From assembly GCA_947176355.1 (NCBI GenBank), contig CAMWQY010000022.1, positions 1-15,407 on the forward strand: 15,407 bases of DNA, given 5' to 3'. The DNA is from an uncultured Porphyromonadaceae bacterium. GTDB lineage: Bacteria; Bacteroidota; Bacteroidia; Bacteroidales; Muribaculaceae. Both the position numbers and the translations under genes were made by a program. This document shows, one piece after another, positions 15,309 through 15,407 of this stretch; position 1 is the stretch's first letter, and every line of letters starts with the position of its first letter. Below the pieces are notes generated by a model that saw nothing but the letters and a program-made list of their open reading frames with translations, was not told the DNA's origin and did not search any database.

Positions 15309-15407
15309 GGATACAATACGCATCAGATCTCCACCTTGAATTTGGTGTAAATTCGAAATGGCTAAAGGAAAATCCTATCATTCCTTCGGCTGACATTCTT
15401 GTGTTGG
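15305..15407 (+). CDS. Metallophosphoesterase, 5' part only (runs off the window)
   Basis: A GTG at 15305-15307 overlaps the nucleotidyltransferase stop (GTGA) and opens a frame to the window end. It reads [20 protein letters not shown], then about 14 more residues ending [15 protein letters not shown] is the first metal-binding motif of calcineurin-like metallophosphoesterases (D-x-H, here Asp8 and His10), and SADILVL fits the strand leading to the second motif (usually GD). The family cleaves phosphomonoesters or phosphodiesters, including cyclic nucleotides and nucleic-acid ends. The GTG start is chosen for the 4-nt overlap and the correct motif position; no ATG occurs in the frame before the motif. 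Substrate and full length cannot be judged. Confidence 0.75.
   Translation, partial: MRIQYASDLHLEFGVNSKWLKENPIIPSADILVL

Overview
The window looks like chromosomal DNA from a gut-type Bacteroidales, plausibly Muribaculaceae or a close relative (the family is my inference). Four intergenic regions carry the Bacteroidota promoter pattern TTG/TTTG, 19-20 nt, TAnnTTTG. Ribosome-binding sites are A-rich rather than strong Shine-Dalgarno. The gene content also fits: M64 peptidase, DUF3943 outer-membrane protein, flavodoxin lipoprotein, rubrerythrin and secreted CAZymes. No rRNA, tRNA, CRISPR array, insertion sequence or SusC/SusD pair was seen.

Layout. (1) 1-2450, plus strand: an EamA/DMT-family permease, then a secreted M64 (IgA-protease-type) zinc peptidase, closed by a strong terminator shared with the convergent unit. 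(2) 7593-2523, minus strand: a unit with its own promoter, encoding a secreted GH51 alpha-L-arabinofuranosidase, a flavodoxin-domain lipoprotein and a DUF3943 outer-membrane protein. (3) 7847-8389, plus strand: a stand-alone rubrerythrin with a strong terminator. (4) 13295-8583, minus strand: a second CAZyme operon with a 236-residue secreted beta-sandwich-type protein, a GH43 enzyme with a ricin-like tail, and a three-module GH43-CBM6-GH8 enzyme. (5) 13576 to the window end, plus strand: a tightly overlapping operon of a winged-helix regulator, an AbiEii-like nucleotidyltransferase and the start of a metallophosphoesterase.

The two CAZyme units read as a xylan/arabinoxylan side-chain and oligosaccharide degradation set. 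GH51 and GH43 remove arabinose or xylose, and GH8 (Rex type) trims xylo-oligosaccharides from the reducing end. Their promoters share the core TTACAAAATTA and an identical 19-nt spacer, which suggests matched expression. Short 7-bp tandem repeats sit at three gene borders.

The most interesting part is the right edge. The regulator/nucleotidyltransferase pair has the layout of a type IV (AbiE-like) toxin-antitoxin or abortive-infection module. It is extended by a third gene, a metallophosphoesterase whose GTG start overlaps the nucleotidyltransferase stop codon. The window ends 103 bases into this gene, so the module's full extent cannot be seen here.
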